64,000 nt of DNA from Laburnicola sp. R22_1 (GCA_014281115.1 JACONQ010000006.1:2294001-2358000); one strand, 5' to 3'; shown: positions 45,452 through 59,182, counted from the first letter of the stretch. Program-made: numbers and translations. The notes: generated by a model not told the origin, from the letters alone.

Positions 45452-48400
45452 CTACATGTCTACTGTGCCTTGAAGTCGAGAGTATAGATTTGTAAGGTGT
45501 AGCTGCCTCACAAACTCAGCATGCTTCTGACGTGGTAGCACCTTGGTCATGCTGTTAGCAGGCATCCTATCAGTAGATCGCCATTGTACGTAGAGTCGTC
45601 CTTGCTCTACTTCCTGGCGGATCCAGCTCTGGTGTATATCAACATGCTTGAGCTTGGTTGCCAGTTTGTCTTGTTCTTTTATAACAATCCCAACAGTCTG
45701 CTGGTTGTTACATAAGATAGTCGGAGTAGTGTGAAGCGTCAGTGAGAGGCCATCAAAAAGGCGTAGCCACTCCTCCATTGCTGAGCCTGTGAGGGAGAGC
45801 GCGAGTAGCTCTGCCTCAGTAGTTAATTTAGTGACTGTACGCTGCAGGGTAGACTTCCAGTCAACAGTCATCCCAAACAACTGGAAAATATATCCTTGAG
45901 AGCTGCGGCGAGTCTCTAGGTCGTCTGCGAAAGCAGCATCAGATGCTCTAAAGAAGATAGGATTGCGATAATCTTCTTCTGTAGTCATAAACTCTTAAAT
46001 CTCTTGCTTAGCTGTGCAAGCTTCGAGCGCGTAGTACTTCGTCTCTAGGACGTGACGCCATACTTTGCGTATAGAGTCTACGTGAGCTTGTCCGGGGTTT
46101 GTGAGATGTGAAGCGTGTATCACATGCGCGCGTGCTAGATCTGGTCGAGTGAACTGCGTCAGGAACGCGAGATGGCCGACGAGCTCCTGGTAGAGCTTCG
46201 TACGAGCTGCGTTGGGTTCCTCTATAGATGGTTCAAGGTAGTTGACCATCATAGGTACTTCTGTACGGCGGCCGGTAGACGTTATGCCATACTTTGCGGC
46301 TACTTTGTCGATGTAGGCATCCTGGAGCAGCTAGAGTTTGCGGGCGGCGATGTCTCGGATGACGTGTATGCCTAAAAACCACTTAAGTGGACCAAGTCGC
46401 TTTAGTTGATAGTACTCGCTAAGCTTCTGCTCGAACTGCTGGTGGAGCTTGGTATTGTGTGGGTGAAAGGCCATGACGATATTGTTAACGTAGACGAATA
46501 GTATGAGCCACTTGTTCGTGTACACACATGGAAAGCCTGGCACAGGCTTCATCCCTAGTGACTATAGCGTCCTGCGGAGCTCCTTGTACCATAGTAGCGG
46601 TGACTCCTTTAATCCATAGAGAGCGCGGAGTATCTGGAGTAGTTCTCCATCTTCTTGAAATCCGTCTGGCGTCTGCGCGTAGAGTAGACGGTTGAGTAGG
46701 GCGTTGAGAAAAGCTGTTGGTACATCGTATTGAATCAGCTCTAGCCCAAAGTGATTAGCAATAGCGGTGATTGCTCTAAAGGTGCGTGCTGCGAGTGTGG
46801 CGGCGTAGGTGTCTCCGTACGGCTGCTGGAGATCACCTCTAATTACCAATCGTGCCTTGAATCGTGAGAGGAAGCCGTCCTCATCAAATTTGTAGGTAAA
46901 CACCCACATAAGTGGTAAGACCTTAGCATTAACATTTGCTGCTGTCTTTGCAGTCCTAGCAAAGCATCCTTTATTCCATATATTACGGTATTCTTCTTGA
47001 CCTGCTTGTCGAAACTCAGCACCATGCGGGTGAGTCTCTAGGTCTCTCCAGGTCCTTAGCGGTGGCGAAACCTGTGACTAATAGATCCTAAAGATAGGCT
47101 GCGGCTTCAGCGCTGTTATAAACGCGTGTAGGTAGTCATTAATGCGTATTCTATAGGAAATCGCGTGTGTCTGGTATCTGGTTGCACTGGTGAGGTCGTT
47201 AGTGCGCTGCTGCCATTGGCGTGAGGTTGTGAGTATATTTGACTCGTTAATTTCGAGATTTCTACGTCTCAGCGCATTGTTTGTGTGTCGATTAGGTAGA
47301 TAGTCAGGGATTTGGGTTGCAGAGAGCTCTAGATCTCGTTCTATTGGAAGAACTTCGGCCGGAGTATCGTTATTCCGTTGCCGGCTTACGTGAGGCGCAG
47401 GTGATGTAGGCGTAAGTAGCCCACCCCCTAGAAATAGATCCTCTACGTCCTCGTCAACTCCATTAATTTCCTTAACTCTGCTCTCACCCCCTACATACTG
47501 CTGGCTTGCGCAAGCTGCAGCTGCAGGTATGTTGCGCGTCTTGTTGCGCGTCTCGTTACGCGTCTGCCTAAGCGTCATGAGCTCTTTAATGGCAATATTG
47601 TTAGATTTAGCTTCTTCTGGAAAGGCAAGCAGCTCTATAACCTCTTTAATAACTAACTCTGCTGCGTAGCCTTCTGGTCCTTCGTAAAATCGCGTTGGTT
47701 CGAAAATGACGTCTCTAGCTCGAATTACTCTGTTCTTTGTCAGCAGCCAGATCCTAAAGATATTCGTCAAATCATAGCCTACAAGATGTCCTATAAGAGC
47801 TCTGGACTCCAGCTTGTCGCCTCTCTTGATAGACGGATTTCGGACGTACACTCGGCAGCCTATAGGGCGCAGGTGGTTCACCTTTGGCTTCAATCCCCAT
47901 ACAATCTCATATGGAGTCTTCCAACCTAGCGCTTCGGTTGGTGTACGATTCAGTATGTATGCTGCTGTCTTGAGCAGCTCGTTTGATAATGATTTTGGCA
48001 GATTTCCTTCAAGTCTCATAGCTCGAGCTCAAATGACAATGATCTTGCCTGCTCTCTTAGCGAGGCCGTTCTGCTCGTCTGCGTATTCTGCCCGCAGCTC
48101 GTATCGGATACCTAGCTTAGCGCAGAGCTCCTCCAATACGTTCGGTGCAACTCCATACCCTCAATCGTTGTCAGTCTTAATTGCGGTGACGTCGCTGTTA
48201 AAGATACGCTGTATCTTGCGAACCTTTTGGACAAGCCAGCGGCTCAGGAATGCCTTTGTACGCTGTGGAAAGCAGTTAACTTTATGCCACTTGCTATACT
48301 GGTCCACTATGTGACCTGCAACTTGGTCACCATTAAGACAAGCGTCTGTGTCTTGTGGCAAAAGCTGGATAAAGTCTATAGCAACGCGGTAGAATTTCCT

Positions 48401-50245
48401 AGGTGCAAAGTCCTTCTGCTGTCTTCTAGAGACTTGCTTTGTGAGTTTCGATTCGACACATACGCTATAGAAGTCGCTATCTTTGCCTTCTACTCATAAG
48501 CCTTCTACATAGTCGGCCAGCTTCTCAATTACCTTCTTGCCTGGATAGCCCTAGGTGCTGTGAGCTGTCCTGTAGTCAACTATAAGATCGCGTCGAGGGT
48601 CCTTTGAAGGTCGGTAGGTAGTGCTAAAGGATGATAATAGGCGTATGTCTAGGCGGCGGCTGGCATCAGCGTCGACCAGCCAGTGACCGTTATCATACTC
48701 TAGTTAAGCAATAACAGTTTTCTTGCTGACTTTGTACAGCAAATCTTGTCCTAAGTCAAAGTGGATCTGACTCAAGCGACAGCGTGCTAAGTCCATAAGG
48801 CTCGTTAAGAAGCCTTCGACTAAGGCAACGTGTGTTAGGACAATAGGTGATAGTCCTCTTGGTGTTTTCACAGTCAGCTTCATGCTGCCCTATGCAGTTA
48901 TCTTAATACGGCCTGTTCCTGCTCCTACAAAATCGTTGGCACTGGCCTTATACTCTCTTGTCCATCCAGGCCAGGACTTAGTGTTGACAATGTGAGTGTT
49001 CGAACTAGGATTAAGTATGAATTGGTTGCTCAATGAGTCGTAGCTGCTGACATCGTCAAGCGTCGATAGAGCCACCAACTCCTTAGTAGGTTTGACACCG
49101 TCGTTAAGCATCAGATCCTCGTCGCGCTCGTCGCGCTCGTTAACCGTAACGGCATCGGATACCATATATTGTGCGGTGTAGGTCGATGGATTGGAAGGAG
49201 GCTTGCCATCGTTAATAGTGACTGCAGGCTCAGAGTTTGACTGAGTTGCCTTCCAGTCCTGTATGGCTTTCTCCACCCTCGCTTTCAAGCTCGGATCCTT
49301 GGCAAAGGCCGCTGCCACTTTCTTACTACCCTCCTTGTTGTCGAATCCTTGGGGTCTGTGAGGCGCATCTGGGTTCATCACCTAGCATCTCGACCATAAG
49401 TGTCTTTTGCCACAGAGGCATACACCGCTCTGTGTAGGTTTATTATCTTGCGGTGTTGCTGGCTTTGCTATCTCTAGCTCTGCCGCGTGTGCGCTGAAGC
49501 CTGTACTAATTGGGCGTGTACGCTTTAGGTATGCTGAGAACTCGGCGACGTAGTTCTCCACTGAGGGGACTGTCTTACTAAGCCTCTCCTTCTGGATCAG
49601 GTCTTATAGACCTGCTGTTCCGTATTCAGGGTTAATTGTCTTGCAGGCGACTAGGAAGTCTTTCTGCGCTCGGGTGTCTTCAGTCTCTGCCAGCCTGATG
49701 GCCTTGCACTGGTTGGTGACCTCGATCCACCTTCGAAGCCATTCTTCAACCTTCCTGCCCTTTGGCGGCGTCTGGAGATCCTTGTATACCGCTATTAGAT
49801 CGCGGCGTCGCGTCGCGTCTGACGGTGCGAGATGTTTCTTAAGGGTTGTAAGGCGTTGGTGCGGCGTATCCTTGTCCTCAATCAGGTAAATGTGATGCGC
49901 TGCTATCGTCTTACTAATCTCAGAGTTAAAGTCTGCCAGCGCCTTCAGCTGACGCTTATACTCTAGATCCTTCTTCTCCCATCTCTCGTATGCCTAACGG
50001 TAATCGGCTCGCTGCTCGGTGTTTAGGCCAGCGTACGTCGTAGCTCGTTGGTCATAGTCGCTAAGCTGAGGTTTAATCGGCTCCTCTAGCTGGGGTAGCT
50101 GGTCTGCTGCAACGTCTGGGTCGACGTATTTCTAGAGTTGATTCTTTTGTGCTGTATCCTTGCGGATAAACAGCCACTTGTGCCAATCCTCTGATCGACT
50201 GAGTACAACTGTTACTCGAGTGACGGCTGGGTCCTTGGTAGTCAT
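45452..50245 (-). pseudogene. C3 gag-pol (1597 codons, single frame, relatively few premature stops)
   Basis: ATG 50245 to TAG 45452-45454, in phase (4794 nt). Longest clean stretches: 48890-49381 (protease region), 47078-48019 (end of integrase and TRNE/TRNK linker, 313 residues), 46562-46909 and 46331-46552 (RT), 45995-46252, and 45452-45988 (RNase H to the end, 178 residues). Knuckle CLCGKRH begins at residue 276. Protease site is LNPSS where C2 has LDPGS, so the Asp is lost. RT reads YVNN (46481-46492). RNase H keeps ASDAAFADD. Many stops are TAG where C2 or C4 has TGG or CAG. Best template for family C, yet still dead in protease and RT. Confidence 0.93.
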
Positions 50246-50313
50246 CGTGCTCGCTGGGTTTCTCTACTCTATGTGTGAGTAGGCAGGTAATTTAGGTGAG
50301 TGAGATCCCGTCG

Positions 50314-50330
50314 CAATCCGGGCTCATAAC
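50314..50330 (-). promoter_or_regulatory. primer-binding site of C3 (initiator-Met-like half tRNA)
   Basis: Minus-strand GTTATGAGCCCGGATTG directly after the 5' LTR, identical to the C2 site. Confidence 0.7.
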
Positions 50331-50493
50331 TGTAGCGGTTGTTGCTGCAAAGCGAAAGTCGGGAAAACACTGATTTGATTGTATGTGTGTAGTAGCTAAG
50401 ATATATACTGCTAGGTAGGATAGGCAGCAGTAAATGAGTGTAGGCAGCAATGAGCTAGCATAGGCAACAATGAACAGTCCGAATACCGTTACA
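50331..50493 (-). repeat. 5' LTR of C3
   Basis: 163 bp, plus-strand TGTAGCGGTTGTTGC...CCGTTACA. Confidence 0.94.
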
Positions 50494-52259
50494 AAATAAG
50501 TGTAGGCAGCAATAAACTAGTATAGGCAATAGTAGATCTATAGGCAGCAACTCTAAACTTACCCACTACTATTACACACCCCCTTATCCTATAGTTATCT
50601 AGTAATATAAGGATGACTTTTCCTATATATTTGCTATATATTAAAGTTAAGAGCGTAGATCTATAAGGTGTAGCTAGCTTACAAACTTAGCATGCTTCTA
50701 GTAAAATAGCATCTTAGTTATCCCATTAGTAGGCATTTTATTAGTAGGTCGCTATTAGACGTTAAGTTATCCTTACTCTACTTCCTAGCAAATCTAACTC
50801 TGGTATATATTAACGTGCTTAAGCTTTATTGCCAGCTTATCTTGCTCCTTTATAACAATTCTAACAGTCTACTAATTATTACACCAAATAGTTAGAGTTA
50901 TATTTAGTGTTAAGGATAGGCTGTAGTATAAGCAAAGCCATTCCTCCATCTCTAAGCCTATAAGAGAGAGCGTAAGTAGCTCTGCCTTAGTAGTAGATTT
51001 GGTGACTGTACGCTGTAGGGTAGACTTTTAGTTAATAGTTATCCTAAACAGTTAGAAAACGTAGCCTTAAGAGCTGCGGCAAGTTTCCACATTATTAGCA
51101 AAAGCTGCATTAGATGCTCTAAAGAAGATAAAGTCGCAATAGTTCTCTTCTATAGTCACAAACTCCTAAATCCCTTCTTTGGCTGTATGAGCTTCTAGTG
51201 CATAGTACTAAGTCTCTAGGATGTGTCGCCACACTTTACAAATAGACTTTATATAAGCTTGTCCAGGGTTAGTAAGATGTGAAGCGTGTATTACATAAGC
51301 GCGTGCTAGATCTGGGCGAGTAAACTGCGTAAGGAACGCGAGATAACCGACAAGCTCCTAGTAAAGCTTTGTCCAGGCTGCGTTGGGTTCCTCTATAGAT
51401 AGCTTAAGATAGTTAACTATTATTAGTACCTTAGCGCGGCGGCTGGCAGTTGTTATGCTATAGTTTGTAGTTACCTTATTAATATAGGCATCTTAGAGCA
51501 GCTAAAGTTTATAGGCGGCAATGTCTTGTTTAACGCGTATGCCCAAGAACCACTTAAGTAGACTAAGTCGCTTTAGTTAATAGTACTTGCTAAGCTTCTG
51601 CTTAAACTACTAGTGCAGCTTAGCGTTGCGAGGGTAATAAGCCATAATAATATTGTTAACGTAGACAAATAGGATGAGCCATTTGTTAGTGTATACACAT
51701 AGGAAACCTAGCATAGGCTTTATCCCTAGTAACTATAGCGTCCTGCGGAGCTCCTTATACTATAGTAGTGGTGACTCTTTTAACCTGTAGAGAGCGCGAA
51801 GTATCTAGAGTAGTTCTCTATCTGCTTTAAATCCGTCTGGCATTTGCGCGTAGAGTAGACAATTAAGTCTAGCGTTAAGAAAAGCTGTTAGTACGTTGTA
51901 CTAAACTAGCGCTAGTCCAAAATAATTAGCAATAGCGGTAATTACTCTAAATGTGCGTGCTGCTAGTGTGGCAGCATAGGTGTCTCTGTACGGCTGCTCG
52001 AGGTTACCTCAAAGCACTAGACGTGCCTTAAACTATAAAAGAAAGCCGTCTTCGTTAAATTTGTACGTAAAAACCCACATTAGTAGTAACACTTTAACGT
52101 TAACACTTTCTACTGTTTTTACAGTCCTTACAAAGCATTCTTTGCTTTATATACTGCGGTATTCTTCTTAACTAGCTTATTAAAACTTAGCTCTATATAG
52201 ATAAGTCTCTAGGTCTTTCCAGGTCCTTAGTAGAGGCGGAACCTATAACTAATAAATCT

Positions 52260-52422
52260 TATAACGGTATTCGGACTGTTTATTGTTGCCTATACTAGCT
52301 CATTGCTGCCTACACTTATTTACTACTACCTATCCTACCTAGCAGTATATATCTTAGCTACTACACACATATAATCAAATTAGTTTTTTCCCAACTTTCG
52401 CTTTGCAGTAACAACCGCTACA
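52260..52422 (+). repeat. 5' LTR of C4
   Basis: 163 bp, TATAACGG...CCGCTACA (first TG mutated to TA). Followed by primer site GTTATGAGCCCGGATTA. Confidence 0.93.
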
Positions 52423-52518
52423 GTTATGAGCCCGGATTACAATAGGGCCTCACTCACCTAAGCAATTACCCTACTAAGGACACTACAGTCTTACTATAGG
52501 AGCAACCCTGCAAGCACA

Positions 52519-55500
52519 ATAACAACCGAGTCGGATCTAGCCATTACTTAAGTAACAATCGTCCTTAGTCGATTAGAAGATTGGCACAAATGGCTATTTA
52601 TCCGCAAGGATACAGCGCAAAAGAACCAACTCTAAAAATACGTTAATCTAGATGTTGTAGCAGACAAGCTACCGCAGCTTAAGGAGCCGATAGAGCCTTA
52701 GCTTAGCGACTACAATAGCACGGCTACTACGTACGCCAGCCTAAATACTAAGCAGCGAGCCGATTACCGTTGGGCGTATAAGAGATAGGAAAAGAAGGAT
52801 CTAGAGTATAAGCGTTAGCTGAAGGCTCTAGTAGACTTTAACTCTAAGATTAGTAAGACGATAGCAGCGCATCACATTTACCTAATTAAGGATAAGGATA
52901 CGCCGCACTAACGCCTTACAACCCTTAAGAAACATCTTGCACCGTTAGACGCAACGCGACGCCGCGATCTAATAGCGGTATACAAGGATCTCCAGACGCT
53001 GCCAAAGGGCAGAAAGGTTAAAGAATGGCTTTAAAGGTGGATCGAGGTCACTAACTAGTGCAAGGCTATTAGGCTGGCAGAGACTGAAGACACCTAAGCG
53101 CAGGAAGACTTCCTAGTCGCCTACAAGACAATTAACCCCAAATACAGAACAGTAGGTCTATAAGACCTAATCTAGAAGAAGAGGCTTAGTAAGACAGTCC
53201 CCTTAGTAGAGAACTACGTTGCCGAGTTCTTAGTATACCTAAAGCGTACACGCCCAATTAGTATAGGCTTTAGCGCACACGCAATAGAGCTAGAGATAGC
53301 AAAGCCAGCAACACTATAAGATAATAAACCTACACAGAGCGGTGTATGCCTCTGTGGTAAAAGACACTCATAGTCGAGATGCTGAGTGATAAACCCAGAT
53401 GCGCCTTATAGACCCCAAGGATTCGACAATAAGGAGGGTAGTAAGAAAGTGGCAGTGGCCTTTGCCAAGAATCCGAGCTTAAAAGCGAGGGTGGAGAAAG
53501 CCATACAGGACTAGAAGGCAACTTAGTTAAACTCTAAGCCTGTAGTCACTATTAACAATAGCAAGCCTCCTTCTAATTCATCGACCTACACCGCACAATA
53601 TATGGTATCCGATACTGTTATAGTTAACGAGCGCGACGAGCGCGATAAGAATCTGATGCTTAACGACGGTGTTAAACCTACTGAGGAGTTGGTGGCTCTA
53701 TTGACGCTTGACGATGTTAGTAGCTACAACTTATTAAGCAACCGATTCATACTTAATCCTGGTTCGAACACTTATATTGTTAACACTAAGTCCTGGCCTG
53801 GATGGACGAGAGAGTATAAGGCTAGTGCCAACAATTTTATAGAAGCAGAAATAGGCTGTATTAAGATAACTGCATAGGGCAGCATAAAGCTAACTATGAA
53901 AACACTAAGAGGACTATTACCTATTGTCCTAACACACGTTACCTTAGTCAAAGACTTCTTAACGAGCCTTATGGGCTTAGCACGCTGTTACTTAAGTCAG
54001 ATCCACTTTGACTTAGGACAAGATTTGCTGTACAAAGTTAGCAAGAAAACTATTATTGCTTAACTAGAGTATAACAACAGTCACTGGCTGGTCGACGCTA
54101 ATACTAGCCGCCGCTTAGACATACGCCTATTATTATTCTTTAGCACTACCTACTAATCTTTAAAGGACCCTCAACGCGATCTTATAGTCGACTATAGGAC
54201 AGCTCACAGCACCTGGGGCCATCTAGGCAAGAAGGCAATTAAGAAGCTGGCCGACCATATAAAAGGCTTGCGAGTAGAAGGCAAAGATAGCGACTTCTAT
54301 AGCGTATGTGTCGAATCGAAACTCACAAAGCAAGTCTCTAGAAGACAGTAGGAGGACTTTACACCTAGGAAATTCTACCGCGTTGCTATAGACTTTATCT
54401 AGCTTTTGCTATAAGACACAGACGCTTGTCTTAATAGTGACTAAGTTGCAGGTTATATAGTAGACTAGTATAGCAAGTAGCATAAAGTTAACTGCTTTCT
54501 ACAGCGTACAAAGGCATTTCTAAGCCGCTAGCTTGTCCAAAAGGTTCGCAAGATACAGCGTATCTTTAACAGCGACGTCACCGCAATTAAGACTAATAAT
54601 AACTAAGAATACAGAGTTGCACTAAACGTATTAAAGGAACTTTGCGCTAAGCTAGGGATCTAATACGAGCCACAGGCAGACTACACAGACGAGCAAAACG
54701 GCCTTGCAGAGCGAGCAGGCAAGATTATCGTTATTTAAGCTCAAGCTATGAGGCTTAAAGGAAACCTGCCAAAATTATTATCAAACAAGCTGTTTAGAAC
54801 AGCAGCATACATACTAAATCGTACACTAACTAAAGCACTAGGTTAGAAGACTCCATATGAGATTATATGGGGATTAAAGCTAAAGGTAAACTACTTACGC
54901 CCTATAGGCTGTCAAGCGTATGTCCGAAATCCGTCTATTAAGAGAGGCGACAAGCTGGAGTCCAGAGCTCTTATAGGACATCTTGTAGGCTATGATTTAA
55001 CGAATATCTTTAGGATCTGGCTGCCGACAAAGAACAGAGTAATTCGAGCTAGAGACGTCATTTTCGAACCAACGCGATTTTACAAAGGACCAGAAGGCTA
55101 CGCAGCAGAGTTAGTTATTAAAGAGGTTATAGAGCTGCTTGCCTTTCTAGAAGAAGCTGAATCTGACAATATTGCCATTAAAGAGCTTATAACGCTTAGG
55201 CAGACGCGTAACAAGACGCGCAACAAGACGCGCAATATACCTATAGCTATAGCTCGCGCAAGCTAGCAGTATATAGGGGGTGAGAGCAGAGTTAAGAAAA
55301 TTAATAGAGTTGATAAGGACGTAGAGGATCTATTTCTAGGGGGTGGGCTACTTACGCCTATATCACCTGCGCCTCACGTGAGCCGGCAACGGAATAACGA
55401 TACTCTGGCCGAAGTTTTCCTAATAGAACGAGATCTAGAGCTCTCTGCAACCCAAATCCCTGACTATCTACCTGATTAACACACAAACAATGCGCCGAGA

Positions 55501-57315
55501 CGTAGAAATCTCGAAATTAACAAGTTAAATATACTTACAACCTCACGCTAATAGTAGTAGCGCACTAACAACCTCACTAGTGCAACTAGATACTAGACAC
55601 ACGCGATTTTCTATGGAATACGTATTAATGACTACCTACACGCGTTTATAACAGCGCTGAAGCCGCAGCCTGTCTTTAGAATTTATTAGTTATAGGTTTC
55701 GCCACCGCCAAGGACCTGGAGAGACCTAGAGACTCACCCGCATAGTGCTAAGTTTCAACAAGTAGGTTAAGAAGAATACCGCAATATATGGAATAAAGGA
55801 TGCTTTGCTAGGACTACAAAGACAGCAGCAAATATTAATGCTAAGATCTTACTACTTATGTGGGTGTTTACCTACAAATTTAATAAGGACGGCTTCCTCT
55901 TACAATTTAAGGCACGATTGGTGATTAGAGGTGATTTCTAGCAGCCGTACAGAGACACCTACGCCGCTACACTTGCAGCACGCACCTTTAGAGTAATTAC
56001 CGCTATTAATAATTACTTTGGGCTAGAGCTAATTTAATACGATGTACTAATAGCTTTTCTTAACGCCCTACTTAACCATCTACTCTACGCGCAGACGCCA
56101 GACGGATTTTAAGAAGATAGAGAACTACTCTAGATACTTCGCGCTCTCTATGAATTAAAGGAGTCACCGCTACTATAGTACAAGGAGCTCCGCAGAACGC
56201 TACAGTCACTAGGGATAAAGCCTATACTAGGCTTTCCATGTGTGTACACGAACAAGTGGCTTATACTATTTGTCTATGTTAACGATATTGTTATGGCCTT
56301 TCACCCACACAATACCAAGCTCCACTAGTAGTTCGAGCAGAAGCTTAGCGAGTACTATTAACTAAAGCGACTTGGTTCACTTAAGTAGTTTTTAGGCATA
56401 CGCGTTATCCGAGACATTGCCGCCCGCAAACTCTAGCTGCTTTAGGATGCCTATATTAACAAAGTAGCCGCAAAGTATGGCATAACGTCTACTGGCCGCC
56501 ATACAGAAGTACCTATGATAGTCAACTACCTTAAACCATCTATAGAGGAACCCAACGCAGCTCGTACGAAGCTCTACCAGGAGCTCGTCGGCCATCTCGC
56601 GTTCCTAACGCAGTTCACTCAACCAGATCTAGCACGCGCGCATGTAATATACGCTTCACATCTCACAAACCCTAAACAAGCTTATATAGACTCTATACGC
56701 AAAGTATAGCGTTACGTCCTAGAGACAAAGTACTACACGCTTAAAGCTTGTACAGCTAAGCAAGAGATTTAAGAGTTTATGACTACAGAAGAAGATTATC
56801 GCGATCCTATCTTCTTTGGAGCATCTAATGCTGCTTTCGCAGACGACCTAGAGACTCGCCGCAGCTCTTAAGGATATATTTTCTAGTTGTTTAGGATGAC
56901 TGTTGACTAGAAGTCTACCCTGCAGCGTACAGTTACTAAATTAACTACTAAGGCAGAGCTACTCGCGCTCTCCCTCACAGGCTTAGCAATGGAGGAGTGG
57001 CTACGCCTTTTTAATAGCCTCTCACTAACGCTTCACACTACTCTGACTATCTTATATAATAACTAGCAGACTATTGGGATTGTTATAAAAGAACAAGACA
57101 AACTGGCAACTAAGCTTAAGCATATTAATATACACCAGAGCTGGATCCGCTAGGAAGTAGAGCAAGGACGACTCTACGTACAATGGCAATCTACTAATAG
57201 GATGCCTGCTAACGGCATGACTAAGGTGCTACCACGTTAGAAGCATGCTAAGTTTGTAAGGCAGCTACACCTTACAAATCTATACTCTCGACTTTAAGGC
57301 ACAGTAGACATATAG
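52519..57315 (+). pseudogene. C4 gag-pol (1598 codons, single frame, many premature stops)
   Basis: Start equivalent at 52519 is ATA; TAG at 57313-57315. Same offsets from the LTR as in C2. Gag keeps DYRWAY near 52760, where C2 and C3 have a stop for the Trp. Protease region open at 53602-53877, with LNPGSNTYI for LDPGSNTHI. Integrase Glu context GLAERAGK near 54700 intact. RT active site YVND near 56275. RNase H ASNAAFADD (first Asp to Asn) near 56826. Non-functional. Confidence 0.9.
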
Positions 57316-57361
57316 GAGAGATCATCCTTACGTTGTTAACTAACTACAGGATAAGGAAGTA

Positions 57362-57524
57362 TGTAACAGTATTTGGACTGTTCATTATTGCCTATGCTAG
57401 CTCATTGCTACCTATACTTATTTACTACTACCTATCCTACCTAGTAGTATATATCTTAGCTACTACACACATATAATCAAATTAGTGTTTTCCCGACTTT
57501 CGCTTTGCAGCAATAACCGCTACA
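57362..57524 (+). repeat. 3' LTR of C4
   Basis: 163 bp, TGTAACAGTATTTGG...CCGCTACA. Confidence 0.93.
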
Positions 57525-59182
57525 AATCTTAATAACAGGCTATAGTTTCAGCGCTGTTAAAAAGGCGTGTAGGTAGTCATTAATGCGTATTCTATAGGAA
57601 ATCGCGTGCGTCTGGTATCTAGTTGCATCTGTAAGGTCTTTAGCGCGCTACCGCTGTCGGCGTAAACCTATAAGTATATTTAACTTATTAATTTCGAGGT
57701 TTCTACGCCTTAGCGCGTTATTATTATAGCGATTAGGTATATAGCTAGGGATTTAGGTAGTAGAAAGCTCTTCTAGTGTTAACTCTAGGTCTTGCTCTAT
57801 TAGGAGAACTTTAACCAGATTATTATTATTCTAATGCCTAGTCACGTAAGGTAAAGGTAAACCTCTAGACGTAGGCATAAGTAGCCCACCTCCTAAAAAC
57901 AAGTCCTCTATATCCTCGTTAACTCCGTTAACCTCGTCAACCTTAGCTTTAGTAGCTCTATCCTCACCCCCTACCTACTGCTCGCTAGCGGGAGCTGCAG
58001 CTACAGGTACTATACAACTCTGCCTAAGCGTTATAAGCTCTTCGATGGCGATATCGTCAGATTCAGCTTCTTCTGGAAAGGCAAGCAGCTCTATGACTTC
58101 TTCAATTACTAACTCAGCTGCGTAGCCATCTGGTCCCTTATAGAACCGCATTGGCTCGAAAATAACATCTCTCGCTTAAATTACTCTGTCCTTTGTTAGC
58201 AGCCAGATCCTAAAGATATTTGTTAAATTATAGCCTACAAGTTGGCTAATAAGTGCTCTAGACTCGAGCTTGTCACCTCTTTTAACTAATGGGTTCCGGA
58301 CGTACACTTAGCAGCCTATAGGGCGCAGGTAGTTTACCTTTAGCTTTAATCTCCATACAATCTCATATAGAGTCTTCTAACCTAGCACTTTAGTTAGTGT
58401 ACGATTTAGTATGTATGCTGCTGTCTTAAGCAGCTCGTTTGATAATAATTTTGGCAGATTTCCTTTAAGTCTTATGGCTTAAGCTTAAATAACGATAATC
58501 TTGCCTACTCTCTTAGCAAGGCCGTTTTGCTTGTCTGCGTATTCTGCCTATAGCTCGTATTAAATACCTAGCTTAGCGCAGAGCTCCTCTAATACGTTCG
58601 GTGCAACTCTATATCCTTAATTATTATTGGTCTTAATTGCAGTAACGTCGCTATTAAAGATACACTGTATCTTACAAATCTTGCGGATAAGCCAGCGGCT
58701 TAGAAATGCCTTTGTATGGTGTAGAAAGCAATCTACTTTATGCCACTTGCTATACTAGTCTACTATGTAACCTGCAACTCTATTACTATTAAGATAAGAG
58801 TCTGCTTCTTAAGGCAGTAGCTAGATAAAGTCTATAGCAACGCAATAGAACTTCCTTTGTGCGAAGTTCTCCTACTATCTTCTAGAGACTTGCTTTAAGA
58901 GCTTTGATTTAATATATACGCCACAGAAGTTGCTATCTCTACCTTCTACTCGCAAGCCTTCCACATAGTTAGCTAGCTTCTTAATCGCCTTCTTACTAGG
59001 GTGACCCTAGGTGCTGTGGGCTGTCCTATAGTCGATTATACAATTAGGTTAAGGGTCCTTTAAAGGTTGGTAAGTAGTGCTAAAGGATAATAATAAGCGG
59101 GTTTCTAGGCGGCGGCTAGCATTAGCGTTAACTAGCCAGTGTCCGTCTTAGTACTTTAGGTATGCAACTACGAATTTTCTAC

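Larger units (their letters stand above)
45243..50493 (-). mobile_element. copia element C3, full length (5251 bp), best-preserved C copy
   Basis: LTRs of 163 bp at 45243-45405 (3') and 50331-50493 (5') differ at one site that I can see (A/G at about LTR base 42). TSD AAATA is perfect (45238-45242, 50494-50498). 14 bp shorter than C1, C2 and C4, one codon of which falls in Gag before the knuckle. Long open stretches remain. It sits inside the LTR of its older relative E, same orientation. Confidence 0.95.
45137..50576 (-). repeat. 3' LTR of element E, interrupted by C3
   Basis: Left piece starts TGTAGCGGTTATAGC; right piece ends CTATTACA and abuts CACCCCCTTATCC (polypurine tract on the minus strand). 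Joined across the C3 target duplication AAATA. Confidence 0.83.
52260..57524 (+). mobile_element. copia element C4, full length (5265 bp), inserted antisense in E
   Basis: LTRs 52260-52422 and 57362-57524 (163 bp); TSD AATCT perfect (52255-52259, 57525-57529). Same length as C1 and C2. Its polypurine tract is mutated to GGATAAGGAAGTA before the 3' LTR. Inserted in E between the RT and integrase regions, the same gap that C2 used in C1 (about 300 bp apart in element coordinates). Confidence 0.95.

Noticed and set aside
46843..47025. 60-residue frame starting MVLSFDKQ, also present at 19840-20022
   Set aside because: Conservation is only because both copies are the same repeat; it is out of phase with gag-pol, which reads a normal copia pre-RT segment there.
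47814..48314. 166-residue plus-strand open frame opposite C3 integrase
   Set aside because: Antisense shadow of the C3 gag-pol; the same DNA in C5 and E has stops.
50314..50330. tRNA gene fragment near the LTR (initiator-Met anticodon arm)
   Set aside because: Only the anticodon-arm half matches, in antisense, at the exact primer-site position of an LTR element; no acceptor or T arm.
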